The position numbers and the translations under genes were made by a program. From Colias croceus (lineage: Eukaryota; Arthropoda; Insecta; Lepidoptera; Pieridae), in NCBI RefSeq assembly GCF_905220415.1, contig NC_059561.1, forward strand, positions 5,410,001-5,474,000: a stretch of DNA of 64,000 nt, given 5' to 3'. How positions within the stretch are numbered: the first letter of the stretch is position 1; every line of letters begins with the position of its first letter. The notes under the pieces were generated by a model. It did not search any database. It was not told the DNA's origin and saw only the letters and a list, made by a program, of their open reading frames with translations. Below, piece after piece: positions 24,701-37,258 of the stretch.

Positions 24701-25153
24701 TACTTAATAATGTTTTATTACTTTAAATTATTCGATGAATAAGTTTAAACCAAGGATTGAAAAATCAGCCCTAAGTATTTTAGTTTTTAGTTCATTAGAA
24801 TATTCTCCGCTTGTAGTAGGTAAAACACTTGACTCTACGCGGTTTTCTTTAGTAAAAAAATTGTCCTATTACTAATTCATACTTCATGTAGTTGTAGATA
24901 GTATAATAGTAGATAATAATTATGGAGGCTATTGGTATAAGCCATGTATAAGCTATTTCAAAACATTTATCCATAAAAATACCGCTACCAGGGTTAAAGC
25001 AACAGAGGCGATAATCCCCAGAGATGGTCCACTATTTCCTCAAAGCGAAGCCTTTATTTATTGATTACATTACCTCCTATTAGTGTCAGCTGTTGGTTGC
25101 GTTTGATCTGTCGGTCGTATCGGATTTTGTTTTATATCCACTTTCTTATCATA

Positions 25154-25385
25154 CTAGCTGACCCGACAGATATTGTTCTGTCTTTGCGCGAATTGTCATA
25201 CCCATGAAGTTTGAATTGCATTGCATTGCATTTTCTTAATTTTTACGCGAAAATTTCTTGATATTTTATTTCATAAGATCCTACTCCTGACAATAACGAA
25301 CACATCAATATAAAAATTATCAAAATTGGTCCAGTCCAGAAAGGAAATAGGGATTAAATTTTAAATGCAAAAATATAATATCTTT
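25154..25385 (-). mobile_element. Probable Helitron-like or other interspersed repeat
   Basis: It begins CTAGCTGACCCGACAGATAT, a start I associate with common lepidopteran interspersed repeats, and includes TTGGTCCAGTCCAGAAAGGA. The right end is not defined. Family membership is from memory only. Confidence 0.4.
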
Positions 25386-26149
25386 GTGTGTTTTTCGTGC
25401 ACGCCGCAAAGGATTGATTTTAGAATATTATGATCATTGTGTACCAGTTACATAATTATATAAGGCACTTTTTATTCCGGTCAAACAACTCATTCTCATG
25501 GGAATTTACTTAAAAAGTCCTTGTGGACGTTTAATTAATCCCCGGATTAACTTCAAACAAAGCAAGTGAAGCATATAAGCGGATTTAGGTATAAAGTAAT
25601 TATTATCAACCTTACACCGGTATTTAAATTGGTTTTCAGGTCGAATGATTTATATATTTGAAACGTGGACGAAAATTGCTTGAGTTTATTAAATTTTTTC
25701 ATTCAAAAACCTCTTTCATTATTTATTTAAAATCGAAATTGAAAACGAAAAATACAAATAAAATTCCTCTCTTAAATTGAAAAGTTTGACCTGCCTATTA
25801 AAACTGCCTATCTATGAAGGTTTAATTTTCATTTATAGTTTAAAGATAATACTTATTTGAGTTTAACCAATTAAATTTTTTCTATTTTTTAATCTTTAAT
25901 TTACTTGTTTTAAACCTTAAAATATAAGCTAATAATTGACGTCACATTAAAACGCACGACCTTGTCACGACGTTTTAGTACCCGAATTTTCTTAACGACC
26001 AAGAAAGCAATTAGTCGCTGCTAAAGTGCTTATTCATCTTATAATAATAATAAATTTAGAAATAATTTTGGCGTAATTACTTGAATCCAAAAGTTATTTC
26101 TGAAAGGCTAACAAAACTAGGCTATGGGCGGCGACGAGATTTCAGAAAG

Positions 26150-26326
26150 TGAAAGAGTTTGTTTGTTTGAACGCGCTAATCTCAGGATCTAGTACTGGTC
26201 CGATTTGAAATATTCTTTCGGTGTTAGACAGCCCATTTATCGAGGAAGGCTATAGGCTATTATATATCATCACGCTAAGACCAACAGGAGTGGAGCACTA
26301 TGGGTGAAACCGCGAAGCGCAGCTGG
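26150..26326 (+). mobile_element. Helitron-like element, worn (second subfamily)
   Basis: It matches the copies at 21613 and 27806 through GAGTTTGTTTGTTTGAACGC and ATCGAGGAAGGCTATAGGCT. The 3' end reads CTGG instead of CTAG, and the 5' TC start is lost. Confidence 0.6.
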
Positions 26327-26404
26327 TGATAAATAATAATGTACCAAATAGGAAAATGCTAATCTTCTACTCTCAATTTTGCCTGTAGGTACATAATATT
26401 TATT

Positions 26405-26609
26405 CATACGTTACACGCTCAGTCTGGCGTCAGTTTAGTCCATCAGTTTGATCCGGCTTAGACTGATGCCAGAATGATGGATGAAAAACACGGTATATTC
26501 TGAACCATCAGTCCGTCAGTCAACCGGTTAGCCGTTAGACGATAATTCTCCCGTCATTCTGAGCTGACTGATGGACTGAACTGACGCCAGACTGAGCGTG
26601 TAACCTATG
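26405..26609. mobile_element. MITE with ~42-bp inverted repeats (family A, copy 2)
   Basis: Nearly identical to 5302-5498, with GTTACACGCTCAGTCTGGCG at both ends. It differs by a small internal duplication (GGTTAGCCGTTAGACG against GGTTAGACG). Confidence 0.75.
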
Positions 26610-27376
26610 TATTAAAGAGTAGAGTCGTTATAAAATGTACACGAAAAATATACGTTACAATTCATGGAAATGAAACAGAAAAAGAAGAATAAATAAAAAT
26701 TATTCAGCTCTGTTCTCTGGACGAATACGAAAAATAACAAATTAACAAGCGGTTTTGCTTGAAGTTAGATGAACAGTCTTATGCGGCTATAAAGTTTGGG
26801 ACAAAGGTAATTGGCATAAGCATGGATAACAATGTACGTCATTATTTTGAAGAAAAAGACACATTTTGAAGCACAACCTTGGAAAAAAAATAACTTTAGG
26901 TAAATAAGACACACAAAAATAGGTAAGTAATTTCTTATGTTCTGTTTTTTGTTCATTTCCAAAATCCAAACAGAGATTTCTGTAACAGCGTATAATTATT
27001 AATCACGTTACGTATTAACTTTAATTAAAACAATAAATTTTATTACTTTATAAGTGAAAACATGTGTTCTTCTATCTAACCAAAATTACCTAATCTTATC
27101 ATATAGAGAGTTCAAAGTCATCCAACTATGATAATAAATCATTCTCATGTCTTCTCAGAAGATGCGTGATTTTATTTTCTAAGTGCTTTCCTAAGTGTCG
27201 AGTGATAACTGATTAGGTACACTTACATGCATAGGGGTAGATTTATTTGCGTAAAAGTGACTTCATAGTGAGGAGTAGGAGTGAGATATATTTGAGCTCT
27301 GAAAAAGAACATTATTGTAACATTTCTAATTGCTGCTTCACTTACGTTAATTTCACACTATTCTCGAACATTCCAG

Positions 27377-27466
27377 ATTCGCTGGCAACGCAGCAGGAGA
27401 CGAGAACGATGTCCCGCGGGGACTATCCTATCTGTCACCCTCGGACCGTTTAAATTAAGTTTTTAG
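27377..27466 (+). CDS. Upstream duplicate of exon 3, ending in a stop
   Basis: It is preceded by the same CTCGAACATTCCAG acceptor as exon 3 and, in the same phase 0, reads IRWQRSRRRERCPAGTILSV against NRWQRSKSRERCPAGTVLSV in exon 3. About half of the codon differences in the shared 24 codons are synonymous. That suggests both copies have been under protein-level selection. After LGP the two diverge; this copy runs to TAG at 27464-27466 and has no strong donor. Inclusion would truncate the protein or trigger nonsense-mediated decay. It could be an alternative last exon, a poison exon or a decaying duplicate. Confidence 0.45.
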   Translation: MRWQRSRRRERCPAGTILSVTLGPFKLSF

Positions 27467-27583
27467 GGAGGGAGTGATATACATGATTTAATAATAATTA
27501 CAATAACGTAAAAAATCCTCTACAACATAAAAGAATACACCAAAGAAATGACTCTAATTCCGAACTAATCTCGAACATTCCAG

Positions 27584-27737
27584 AACCGTTGGCAACGCAG
27601 CAAGAGCCGGGAGCGATGTCCAGCGGGGACGGTCCTATCTGTCGCCCCTGGGCCGGACAGCAGTGGCACAGAATATGCGGACCATAGCTCTGAACATAGC
27701 ACGCCTGCTAACTCGCCACGACATAGGTTAAGAAAAG
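27584..27737 (+). CDS. Host gene, exon 3
   Basis: Acceptor CATTCCAG and a perfect donor AAG|GTAAGT frame a GC-rich 154-bp exon. Phase 0 at entry matches exon 2. It reads NRWQRSKSRERCPAGTVLSV followed by a Ser/His/Pro-rich stretch (GPDSSGTEYADHSSEHSTP) and ends NSPRHRLRK plus one base (phase 1), which matches exon 4. The frame is open throughout; one alternative frame is also nearly open, one is closed. It is basic at both ends and has no recognisable domain, so it is likely a linker region of a larger protein. The upstream near-copy of its first half supports it being a real exon. Confidence 0.7.
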
Positions 27738-27805
27738 GTAAGTGCATGAATATTATACATAGTTTAAAACCAGATTAACTTATGAATTTATGATATGATC
27801 ACCAA

Positions 27806-28014
27806 TCTACGAGTATACTGAAGAGTTTGTTTGTTTGAACGAGCTATAATCTCAGGAACTACTGGTCCGATTTGCAAAATTCGTTCGGTGTTAGATAACC
27901 CATTCATCGAGGAAGGCTATATGCTATATCATATAGCATAGAAAGATCATATAGATATCACGCTTAGACCAACAGGAGCGGAAACACGTGGGTGAAATCG
28001 CGGAGCGCAACTAG
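27806..28014 (+). mobile_element. Helitron-like element (second subfamily)
   Basis: It starts TCTACGAGTATACTGAAGAG after an A and ends with CTAG followed by T. It has the same internal core as 21613 and 26150. A small local repeat around ATATCATATAGCATAG expands its centre. Confidence 0.7.
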
Positions 28015-28787
28015 TCCTTGATAAGTATACTAAGTTTTGCTAAAATCTGGCCGCTTAAAGTGGGTCGAAATCGAACCTAACGGTGTCAGGATGGATATCA
28101 TAATTTCATAGAAAAAACACGTTTTTCACTGCAGGTTCATTTTAAAATTGCAGTTTGTTATTTCGCCAATCCGAAGCGTTTTTCATATGCGTGGGATCGT
28201 TCGGATGTTGGAATTCTATAATAATAATAAATAAAACATATTTAAACTGCAAATGTTTGTTTTTGTAGTTAAATGTAGACGGGTTGTCATCCGCACTATA
28301 CTCGGTTCATGTATGAGGTATAAGATTAATATTTATTCCTATACAGTAAGTATTATTCATAATAACTGTACCTACTCTTTATAAAAAACTCTTATTCTAA
28401 ATACATATCTAATATTTGTGACTTACGGTAAAAAGCTGAATAAAAACGATCAAAAATGTTTGGTGAAATAATTATTTTATTTATTTAATAAGGATATTAA
28501 CAAAACACCCTAAATATTAAAACACCCTATTTGAGTTTTTTTTTTTTTTTTCAATATTCCGTCTAAAATGGTATAGTAACCAAACATGCGTATTGCGTAC
28601 ATTACAAGGACCATTATAATAAACTTCTCTAGGGACCATAATTGTGTCTAAAGATATTTATATATTCACTAAGGCCCAATTAGGCACATTACAGTGTGAC
28701 CTGCTATAATTCTGGTTAAAATAGCACTGGATTTTCCAACGTTATTGTGACCTTTGGATAATGTTTAACACCGGAGTTTATAAGGTA

Positions 28788-28974
28788 CTAGTGGTCCGCC
28801 CCGGCTTCGCCCGTGGTACATATTTCGCAATAAAAGGTAGCCTATGTCCTTTCTCGGGTATCAAAATATCTCCATACCAAATTTCACGCAAATTGGTTCA
28901 ATAGTTTAGGCGTGATTGAGTAACAGACAGACAGACAGACAGAGTTACTTTCGCATTTATAATATTAGTATGGA
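28788..28974 (-). mobile_element. Helitron-like element, complete
   Basis: On the minus strand it runs from a TC start (28974) through a GACA microsatellite to a hairpin CGGGCGAAGCCGGGG and CTAG (28788-28791). It is 187 bp. Confidence 0.75.
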
Positions 28975-30549
28975 TTTTGTGCATAAAATATTTTAGTTTG
29001 GTACTTTATGATTGTAATATATGACTATATTTATTTAATTTAAAGCTTACATTTTTATTAACACAATTATAAGTCTCGTATTGCTCTATTAAAATTAAAT
29101 ATTATTTAAATACTATATCATAATATAAAGTATCTTTTTGACGGATTATTCTTTATAATTTTTTACTTTTTATGTCCCATTTACATCGTGTCAGCCATAC
29201 CAAACAAGAATATAAACTATCTGTGTAGGTACTTTAATTTCATCCACATCGGAACAGCCGTTTCTACCTGACTGATTAACAAGCGCCTAAACCTTTATAG
29301 ATATCTACTAAGTAGAAGAATGCCAAATTGCTTGTAAAAGGTGAAGCCGGGTGCTTAATTTAACGCTTAGGCAATTTTGAAGGCTAATTAATGACTTACA
29401 TTACTGAAAAGTCCCTTATTAATTTGCTAGCTACCTTTATTAATAATATACGTCTTGAAAGAACATTTTGTTTTCTAACATTTACTACTCAATTGTAGTG
29501 TTAATCATTTTATATTTCGATAAATTATATTATGTTACGTATGTTGTTACTACCTACTAATAAATGTCATTGAAGCGAAAACGGTCTAGATAGTGTAACA
29601 AATAGGACATCTAGACTAGGTACTTACTTTAATATTTATGAAGAGGAAGTCGTTTATTTTTTATAGTTTTGTAACATTTTTACAGATATTATCGTAATGC
29701 AAACATAGAGAAATCCAATGAACCAAAAATTGATTAATCCGTTCATTTCTATCTTGATTTATGAGTAGGTACGTTGTATCTGACACGACTTCATAAACCG
29801 AGTTTTAAAAATGAGGAGGCTCTAATTTCGACTGTATTTTTGTGTTTTTTATCTCAGAACTTTCGATTGGGTTAACCGATTTCGTTAGTTCCTATTTCAT
29901 TGGAAATTTTTTGCCTCCCGTATGGTCTCATTTGAATAAATTCTCTTTCTGATCATTTTAAGGCGATTTAATTATTTCTTAAGAATAATTAAAAATCTAT
30001 GTTATTTTATACAATACGTAGAAGAATAAAATTTGTCTGAGCCGAAAGAGCTGCACCTACATAAAATATATTTCGTCGTATTAACGTCTATTCCAGACAC
30101 AAACTTGAATGAGAATCCACAAACTATACGTAACAATTCTATTCTTCTAAAACCTATTACAATAAGATGTATAAGTTCCAAACTTATTCCATTGGATTTA
30201 TTTCTAAATCCCTTTCAAACTAAAATTGTTGGGTTTTATCGAAGATATTTCTATTACCTATTGTTTATAGGGAGAAAATGTTTTTTGATTAAATTATTTG
30301 CGTTTGTAATACTTTTACTAGGGAATTTCCTTAATATTTTCCTTTTTGCCTGAACATATTATTATTTTGAGTAGGTACCTACCTAGTTATAGTTATTTAT
30401 TAGCTATCTTTACAGAAGTATAAAATAAATATAGAGATACTTTCTAACATATAGGTACATCAAAGTGTAGTAAAGTGGAGTTCAATAATCTATATCGAAG
30501 GATCGGATATCGGCTCTGTATATACCTCTTGGATCCTTTTTTATCATTA
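28975..30549. other. Intronic AT-rich DNA
   Basis: 1.6 kb with no recognisable gene. A 106-codon open frame near 30033 has AT-driven composition (Phe/Ile/Leu/Asn) and no splice or promoter context. Confidence 0.35.
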
Positions 30550-30767
30550 CGGTTCATTTACATCAAACCAGCGAATGCTCATTCTAACCCCACTGGCACT
30601 ATGTCAAATTCTTTTAGTGTAAACAGGCGTAGAGCATTATTTCGTTCTTCAGTACGTTCGAAAATATTCTATGCAATTTATCACTGAATACAAGTTTTCG
30701 TTTACACTAAGATCACGAAGGAATACTCTTGATAAACTCTTGCTCTAGCCTCTAGCTCTAGCTCAAT
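30550..30767. mobile_element. MITE (family B, copy 3)
   Basis: The left end CGGTTCATTTACATCAAACC follows a TTA. The interior matches 7857 and 22640 (AGTGTAAACAGGCGTAGAGC, TTTTCGTTTACACTAAGATC). The right terminal repeat is lost within CTCTAGCTCTAGCTC. Confidence 0.65.
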
Positions 30768-33700
30768 ATATAGGTATATTTGCGACTTTACACGCGTTTT
30801 TCTACGAACCGTAAAAATACATTATTGATATCTCTTACTATGTGTATTATGGCATAACATTACGCAGGTTTTACTATACAGAATTAACTATACGCCAAAG
30901 AAATGTTTTTACCTAAAAATACGTTGTAAGCTCTAACGTGCCCTAACATTAAATACGGTGTATGTGGATTACTAAGCAGCGATGTTCGTTCGACCGTATT
31001 AACTAAAATACAACTGGACATTTCCCACAGCTTTAGGATTCTCTTGTAGGCCTTTTTATCTTTTGTTACGTTTACAAATACAAAAGTAAGTGAGATCGAG
31101 GATGAAAATATACAACAGTGAATAATGTTTTATTCTAACTTATTCGTAAATCTGAATTTACGAGAAAGCATCAATAAATCAAGAAACGCATACAAAGAGC
31201 CATTTATGACGCAACATATTTTAAACATTTAATCGACGTTTTTATTCGCATTTTGTTATAGAAAATGTACATATTATATTTTTCAACAAACGTGAATTGG
31301 TTACGTAACTCGTAAGCCGTAACCAGAAAGGAGGAAGGCTACGGTCCATTCATAAAATGAAAATGAAACATCATTTGGAAAAGAACCACAGTATGAAATA
31401 TTTTAAACAGCGCCATCTGTAAATATTTTCATGAGCTAAATATTAGGAACAGCGCCATCTATTGAAATAGCATGACAACACTTCATCATTCGTTTTTCCG
31501 AGCAGAGCAATATTTTCCCCATCTTCAGTTTTTCATGAAAACTAACTTCTTGTGGAACTCTCCAACGCTCGTTGCTTTTAGATCTTTTAGTTTCGTTTCT
31601 TCTCAAGAGATCATGAATAAAAGATAACTTAAAGTTGGTATAAGCAGGCGCTAAGTTGTAGGACACACGGAGTGGAAAATAAATAAGAGGTGAATTCACT
31701 TTAAGAAGCTTTAAAGTATTAAAAACGTAATTTTAGTAGTTCAAAGGAAATCATTCTTCATCATATTCCTCATACATACTCGATACTGACTATTTGCTAC
31801 GTTATTTAAGTTTTCTTTAGTTTCGGCATTTCGGTTTCATTTCGTTTATCTATACCTACTTTTATAAAATGAAGAAAGATTTAAAATAAATAAGTAACTA
31901 CCATTATTACAATTAATTTTTCTTTTTGTGGGCCCAACAAAGATTGTATTGACTTTTGTCATTGATGATAATGACTATGATATGTACATAATATTGGGAT
32001 CGGGAATTGCCATTTTAGAAAGAGAAGATGTATAGGTACTTAATATTAGTATGATATTCAATATCCGCCGCCTGCTCAATTACCCCTTATTTTTCAGCAC
32101 ATTTGCGTCTATAAAACTTGTCAACGTTAGCTTGATTGATTCTCCGAAATGTAGGTTATCTTGAATCTCTAGTATTTATGGGAAGGATTAACGGCCTGTG
32201 GTCTACAAATAGTAGTCGTAGCTTAATAGGAGAGATGTCGTCTATAAATTTGAATACTTTAAAGATAATAATAAGAATCTTCTCTCAATAATTGTTCAAT
32301 AAAAGTTTGTGATAGTTTTTACTGATAAGTAAGTAGAGATTTTAGTACTTAATGGTTTATGAATTCATTGGAAATATAAATTAATTTCGTAGGTACCTAT
32401 TTCATGTTTATGAATTAGTAGATAAAGAATACTGAAAATTGAAGATTGCTTATTTTATAAGTACCTATGTTTTATGTGAAAGACTAAAGTATAAGTAGAT
32501 AATTTAATGTTATTACTTATTACATTACATTATTGTAACAACTGCATTATCATCTTCGTGGTTACATCAATCAAATTGATCTGAAATCGTTTTCAAGCGC
32601 AGGTACAACGCTAGCGTGGGTATCAAATGTTCTCAATTTCAAGAAGGTAAAGGGTAGGTACATGTAGGTAAAAGTGATTGGATTTTATCGTTCGATTACG
32701 TTTGTACGTGTTTGTACGAATACGTAATCGAATCACGTAGTACCTGAAGAGAAAAAGTAATGTAGTAACTTAGTTGTTCACTCAAAAACGTCGATACTGA
32801 TCTTATCTTAACTTTTTCACACACAGAAATATAACAAACAAATCACACTATATAAAAAGGAGCAAAGATTACCGGCTTGTATATTATCTTCGTCGAATCT
32901 TTTAGGATTCAAATATAAGAATAAAAAAAAAAAACAGAAATTCTTTCAGGATAGTTAAAGAGAGCAGTACCTACGGTAATTAATATCGACTGATTTAAAT
33001 CTGAACTACAATTTTACAGTAGGTATATTAGGTAAGTACATCCAATCAATAACAGTTGTTTTTTAGAAAGCCTTATTTAAAAATACTTTTAAAAACTCAT
33101 CATAATTTCCGCAGTTCGGTAGGTTTATTATAATATATTCGTGGAAATGTATAGAATAAATTTAAGACAATATATTATGTTTAGGTATACTCAATAGCAT
33201 AAGGTTTCACTAAATAGGTAGGTACACGTTTCTTTTCCTTTTCACAGAGCAATAATTATGTACCTTTACAATAAAAGGTACATAATTAAGGTTGAATGTA
33301 GGAGTAATAACTTATATATAAGATGTTTTCAGGTGAAGAGGGCCATTAAGAAAAAGAGTGCCTTAACCTCCGCGCCCTCAATTCTAGACGAAAAAAACTG
33401 TGAATAGCACCGATATATTTGTGTGAAAGCTCTGAAATAACCCGCTGATTTAACTGAGATATATGACCTTAAGCCTTTAGGCATTATTGAGGTTAATTGT
33501 AGGGCTGTCACTTTTGTAAAATAGGTGTGAATAAATAAAAAATAGGTTTATTATTTACAAAAATAAACGTAGAAATAAGTGTTGTTTCAATTATTTTATA
33601 CAACTTAACAACGTGTCAGATATCGAAAACTTTAATGATATAACAGTTAGATCTTTTTTATTGAATTCACACAATTGTATAATAATTTGAGTGTAAAAAT

Positions 33701-35526
33701 TAAATTAATAGGTATTAACTATGGAGGAAGGAGTAAATGCAATTCCTCTAATTATTATGAATTAGTTTCAAACTGAAACAAAAGACGCTAGTTACATCAC
33801 AGTAAAAAGATGCACGTAAAAGCTACGATGTTTTCTTATCAATTTGGAATTCATAATAACGCGCCGTTGCTTCCCAGAGAAAAATATAAAGCTTGTGTAA
33901 CTGTGGAATCAAGCGAATGAAAGCAAGAGATGAAATAACAAGCATTTCTTTACAATTCTTATTATTTACTTGATACATGTCACATACATGAACATATTTT
34001 AACAACGTTCTTTGCAGTCTAACAATTTCCTTGAAGTCTTTCTATGCATAAAGAATTTGATAAGGTAAACTTTTATTTTAGTTTTACAATTTATCCTTTG
34101 TTTCTAAATGAAAAATCATAGTTTATAATACACAATTCATAATATTATTGTTAGTATGAGATTTGACAACCCTATTTAAATTTACATTTCTAAACCTTCC
34201 GAATACTCGGTTTCGTTTCTATATACATACTATATAGTGAATAGTCTAATTTAGGCTTAAATTTTCAGTTAGATTTAATGTCACTCTCTCACTCTCTCAG
34301 CTCTAAGAAAAAAATATATATTATAGATTTTAAATTTGAACATCGCAGCAATATTTAAGAAAAAATCTTTCTGTATTTTCCTTATTTCTTACCGAGAAGT
34401 AAATAAAGGTTAAATGGGGCATTAAATTTTTGCACTGCCGTAAGAATGAATAATAGTACCAATTACAGAATAATAGCACCAAATTATTCTGAACTTGGGG
34501 TCAAATGACTATATTTGAATTCGTTGTAACTAGTCTAGACATCTAACATTTTTGCAATGGCGTCATGTAAAGAAGGTACGTGAGATATTTATTTATTTCT
34601 CCCTATATCTATGATGTATCTGTAATTTCATTGTTTCTGTAATTTGTGATATTATGGCCAATGATATTCAATTAAACAAAAAAAAGGTCGTTTTTAAATA
34701 TGATAGGCACAAAATGAAAGCTAAAGTTGGAATAACAGGATTTTTAATGGATTTTGACCATATTAAATTCGCTGTGTAATGTCATAGCAATCATACAATG
34801 GACAATGAAGTCTTGATACTTGAATTACTTAATTTACATTTTTATAGGCAATAAATGTTAATTGACGGGGTATTCCCTTAGGCAGCTTTGTTCCCTTTGT
34901 AAATATAGTCAAGTAATTGAATGTTATAGAACTGGCCTTAAGCACAGATTTATCAGAAGAGTAGATTTAAAGTTAAATACGTTTTATGTCTTATACTTTT
35001 CCTAGAAAATAACTATATTTAACATTATATTTTGTAGAGTATCGTTGAATCCTCTCTGCGACTTACATAACGATTTTAGAACCTCAAGGAATTATGTTCT
35101 TTGTTTAGCTATATTTATCCTTGTTTATCTAAAATTAAACCATAATATAGTTTTAAAAATAACGTTTTCAGATTTTTTAATTCATTTTCAATATCTTTGA
35201 TATCGGTATCAATAAAATGTAAAAATATTTAAGACCTTACAGCGCGGCGTAGCAAATCAAATTCGCCATCTATAGATATGACATCAACTAGCAGTTGTTT
35301 ATGATAGCATTTTTCTTAAGCAAAAATATCCCAAGTAACTATTTAGTACATGTCTCGAATAATAATGCAAAGGATACGGAAAACAAACATTAATTACGTC
35401 TTCATTGTAATTAACTTGGAAGGGGACATCTTTGTTTGAAAGTGTAATCAACTCGGCTTCTTCCATCACTCGCTTAATATATTCTGGTATAATTAACGTT
35501 ACAATACGTAAGAAGATTGTAACTAA
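30768..35526. other. Long intronic stretch with two CTCF-like motifs and a palindrome
   Basis: 4.8 kb without a recognisable gene. CAGCGCCATCT occurs twice, 42 bp apart (31408-31418, 31450-31460). An 11-bp palindrome TTCGATTACGT/ACGTAATCGAA lies at 32691-32701/32722-32732. CGCCATCTATAGATATG is near 35264. Open frames here are short and AT-driven. Confidence 0.4.
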
Positions 35527-35855
35527 TCTATACTAATATTATAAAGAGGAAAGGTTTGTAATTATGTATGTATGTATGGTTTTCACGCATAAACTACTGG
35601 ACCGATTTCAAAAATTCTTTCACTATTAGAAAGCTGCATCTTCACTGAGCAACATAGGCTATATTGCCTTTTCAAAAAAATTAGAGATCCTTACCAAAAA
35701 TGCAATAATGTAACCCATGGTGTATAAAATTCCTTAATAAAAATTCTGTCATCGCGTGCGCTGCGGAATCTTTTCCTTGATGTACGAGGATGGTTCTTAT
35801 GAAAAAAAAACGTAAACATGTAGGTACCACGGGCGAAGCCGGGGCGGACCGCTAG
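35527..35855 (+). mobile_element. Helitron-like element, long variant
   Basis: The 5' part is almost identical to 6651-6871, while the 3' part (from about 35770, GATGTACGAGGATGGTTCTT to GCCGGGGCGGACCGCTAG) belongs to the subfamily at 60742. The 329-bp element therefore looks chimaeric or internally exchanged. TC and CTAG ends are intact. Confidence 0.7.
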
Positions 35856-35887
35856 TAAGTAATAAGCAGACAGCTTATTCATGTCTA

Positions 35888-36000
35888 TCCTTCTAATATT
35901 ATAAATGCGAAAGTTTATGAGGATGGAAACTGATCGGGCCTATATAAAATTTGATACATAGACGGATTTAAATCTGAATTAGCACATAGGCTACTTTCAT
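35888..36000 (+). mobile_element. Helitron-like 5' fragment
   Basis: It begins TCCTTCTAATATTATAAATG and keeps the first 110 bp or so of the family, including GCACATAGGCTACTTTC, then loses similarity. No 3' hairpin is seen. Confidence 0.55.
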
Positions 36001-36318
36001 ATTTTTCGATTACCTAATTAATAAACCAAATTAATGTTTTTGTAAAAAAATTGTACCTCGTCTTATCCATAAAGTAAATAAAGTTAAATTTAAATCTAAA
36101 AAAAATATGCTTTCATCTTCATTATTATTTTTTTCTGAAAATTTTATCCTTAAACACGTTAGCAATTTCCTAAAATTAAATCCTGAGATACCATAGGAAC
36201 ATATATTTCTCTACATAGATCTATGAGCTTTTGTTTCTAAAGAGCAAAACATTTAGAATGTATATGAATGGGTTGCGTACATTGCTGCGATATTAATGAA
36301 TATAAACAAACAACATAA

Positions 36319-36503
36319 TCTTAAATATATATGTATTATAAAAATGAAACCCGTTTCACGTTGTCACGGCCGCGGCATCACGTGTGAACGGCTAACCGAT
36401 TTCGATGATTCTTTTTTTATTATATTCCTTGAGGTACGAGGATAGTTCATAAGTAGAGAAAACGTTAAAATGTACCACGGGCGAAGCCGGGGCGGACCGC
36501 CAG
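36319..36503 (+). mobile_element. Helitron-like element
   Basis: It starts with TC after A and ends GGGGCGGACCGCCAGT, with CCAG in place of CTAG. It matches the tandem pair at 60742-61088 (CGATTTCGATGATTCTTTTT, CCTTGAGGTACGAGGATAG). Confidence 0.65.
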
Positions 36504-37046
36504 TATATATTATAAATACCTACTACTATAAAATTACTAAGAAGACGTATCTCATATTTAAAACAACTCAATCGATCCATCTCTCTATTATCTGGAGATA
36601 AAAATAAAATAACAAAATGTAAACTAAGTCCCTCTACCATAATGCTTTCTTAAGGAAACAATTTTGCAAAATCGATTAAGAATTTCCTTATTTTCTTGCA
36701 AACTAACTTTTTTATTGAAGTATCAAGGTTATAAAAAAGTATAATTTTGCATATCAATGTGAAAAATCGAACTTTATACTAAAACTAATCAAGATGGAAG
36801 CCACACAGTCAGTATTGGTTTCATATACAAGTGTAATAAATGTCTCTTCATGATTGAAGGAAGGTATAGGTTTTCTTATTACAACAAATTCGTCTAGCGA
36901 ATGATAAATGATGATGAGCTACAAAAAATGGTTTTGTAAATTATGTACTTACAGAGAAGTATTACGTACGGATGTACGTAAGCATTATATAGACCGTACA
37001 AAATATATTATGTTCACATTATTTACCAAATGCAATTATGACATTA

Positions 37047-37258
37047 CTAGCTTTCCGCCCGCGGCTTCGCCCACGTTTTCAAAGAAAAACCCGCATAGTT
37101 CCCGATCCCGTGGGATTTCCAGAATAAAACTATACTATGTGTTAATCCAGGTTACCCTCTATATGATTGCTGAATTTCATTTTAATCGGTTCAGTAGTAT
37201 TTGCGTGAAAGAGTAACAAACACACACACATCCTCACAAACTTTCGCATTGATGTATA
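37047..37258 (-). mobile_element. Helitron-like element, 5' end worn
   Basis: The 3' end on the minus strand is at 37047 (CTAG with the hairpin CCCGCGGCTTCGCCC). The body matches 10858 and 54289 (GGTTACCCTCTATATG, TCGGTTCAGTAGTATTTGCG). A CA microsatellite replaces part of the 5' region. Confidence 0.65.

Noticed and set aside
27565..27747. Minus-strand open frame over exon 3
   Set aside because: Antisense shadow of a GC-rich exon; no splice signals on that strand.
36908..37216. 102-codon plus-strand open frame
   Set aside because: Most of it is a Helitron-like element read antisense.
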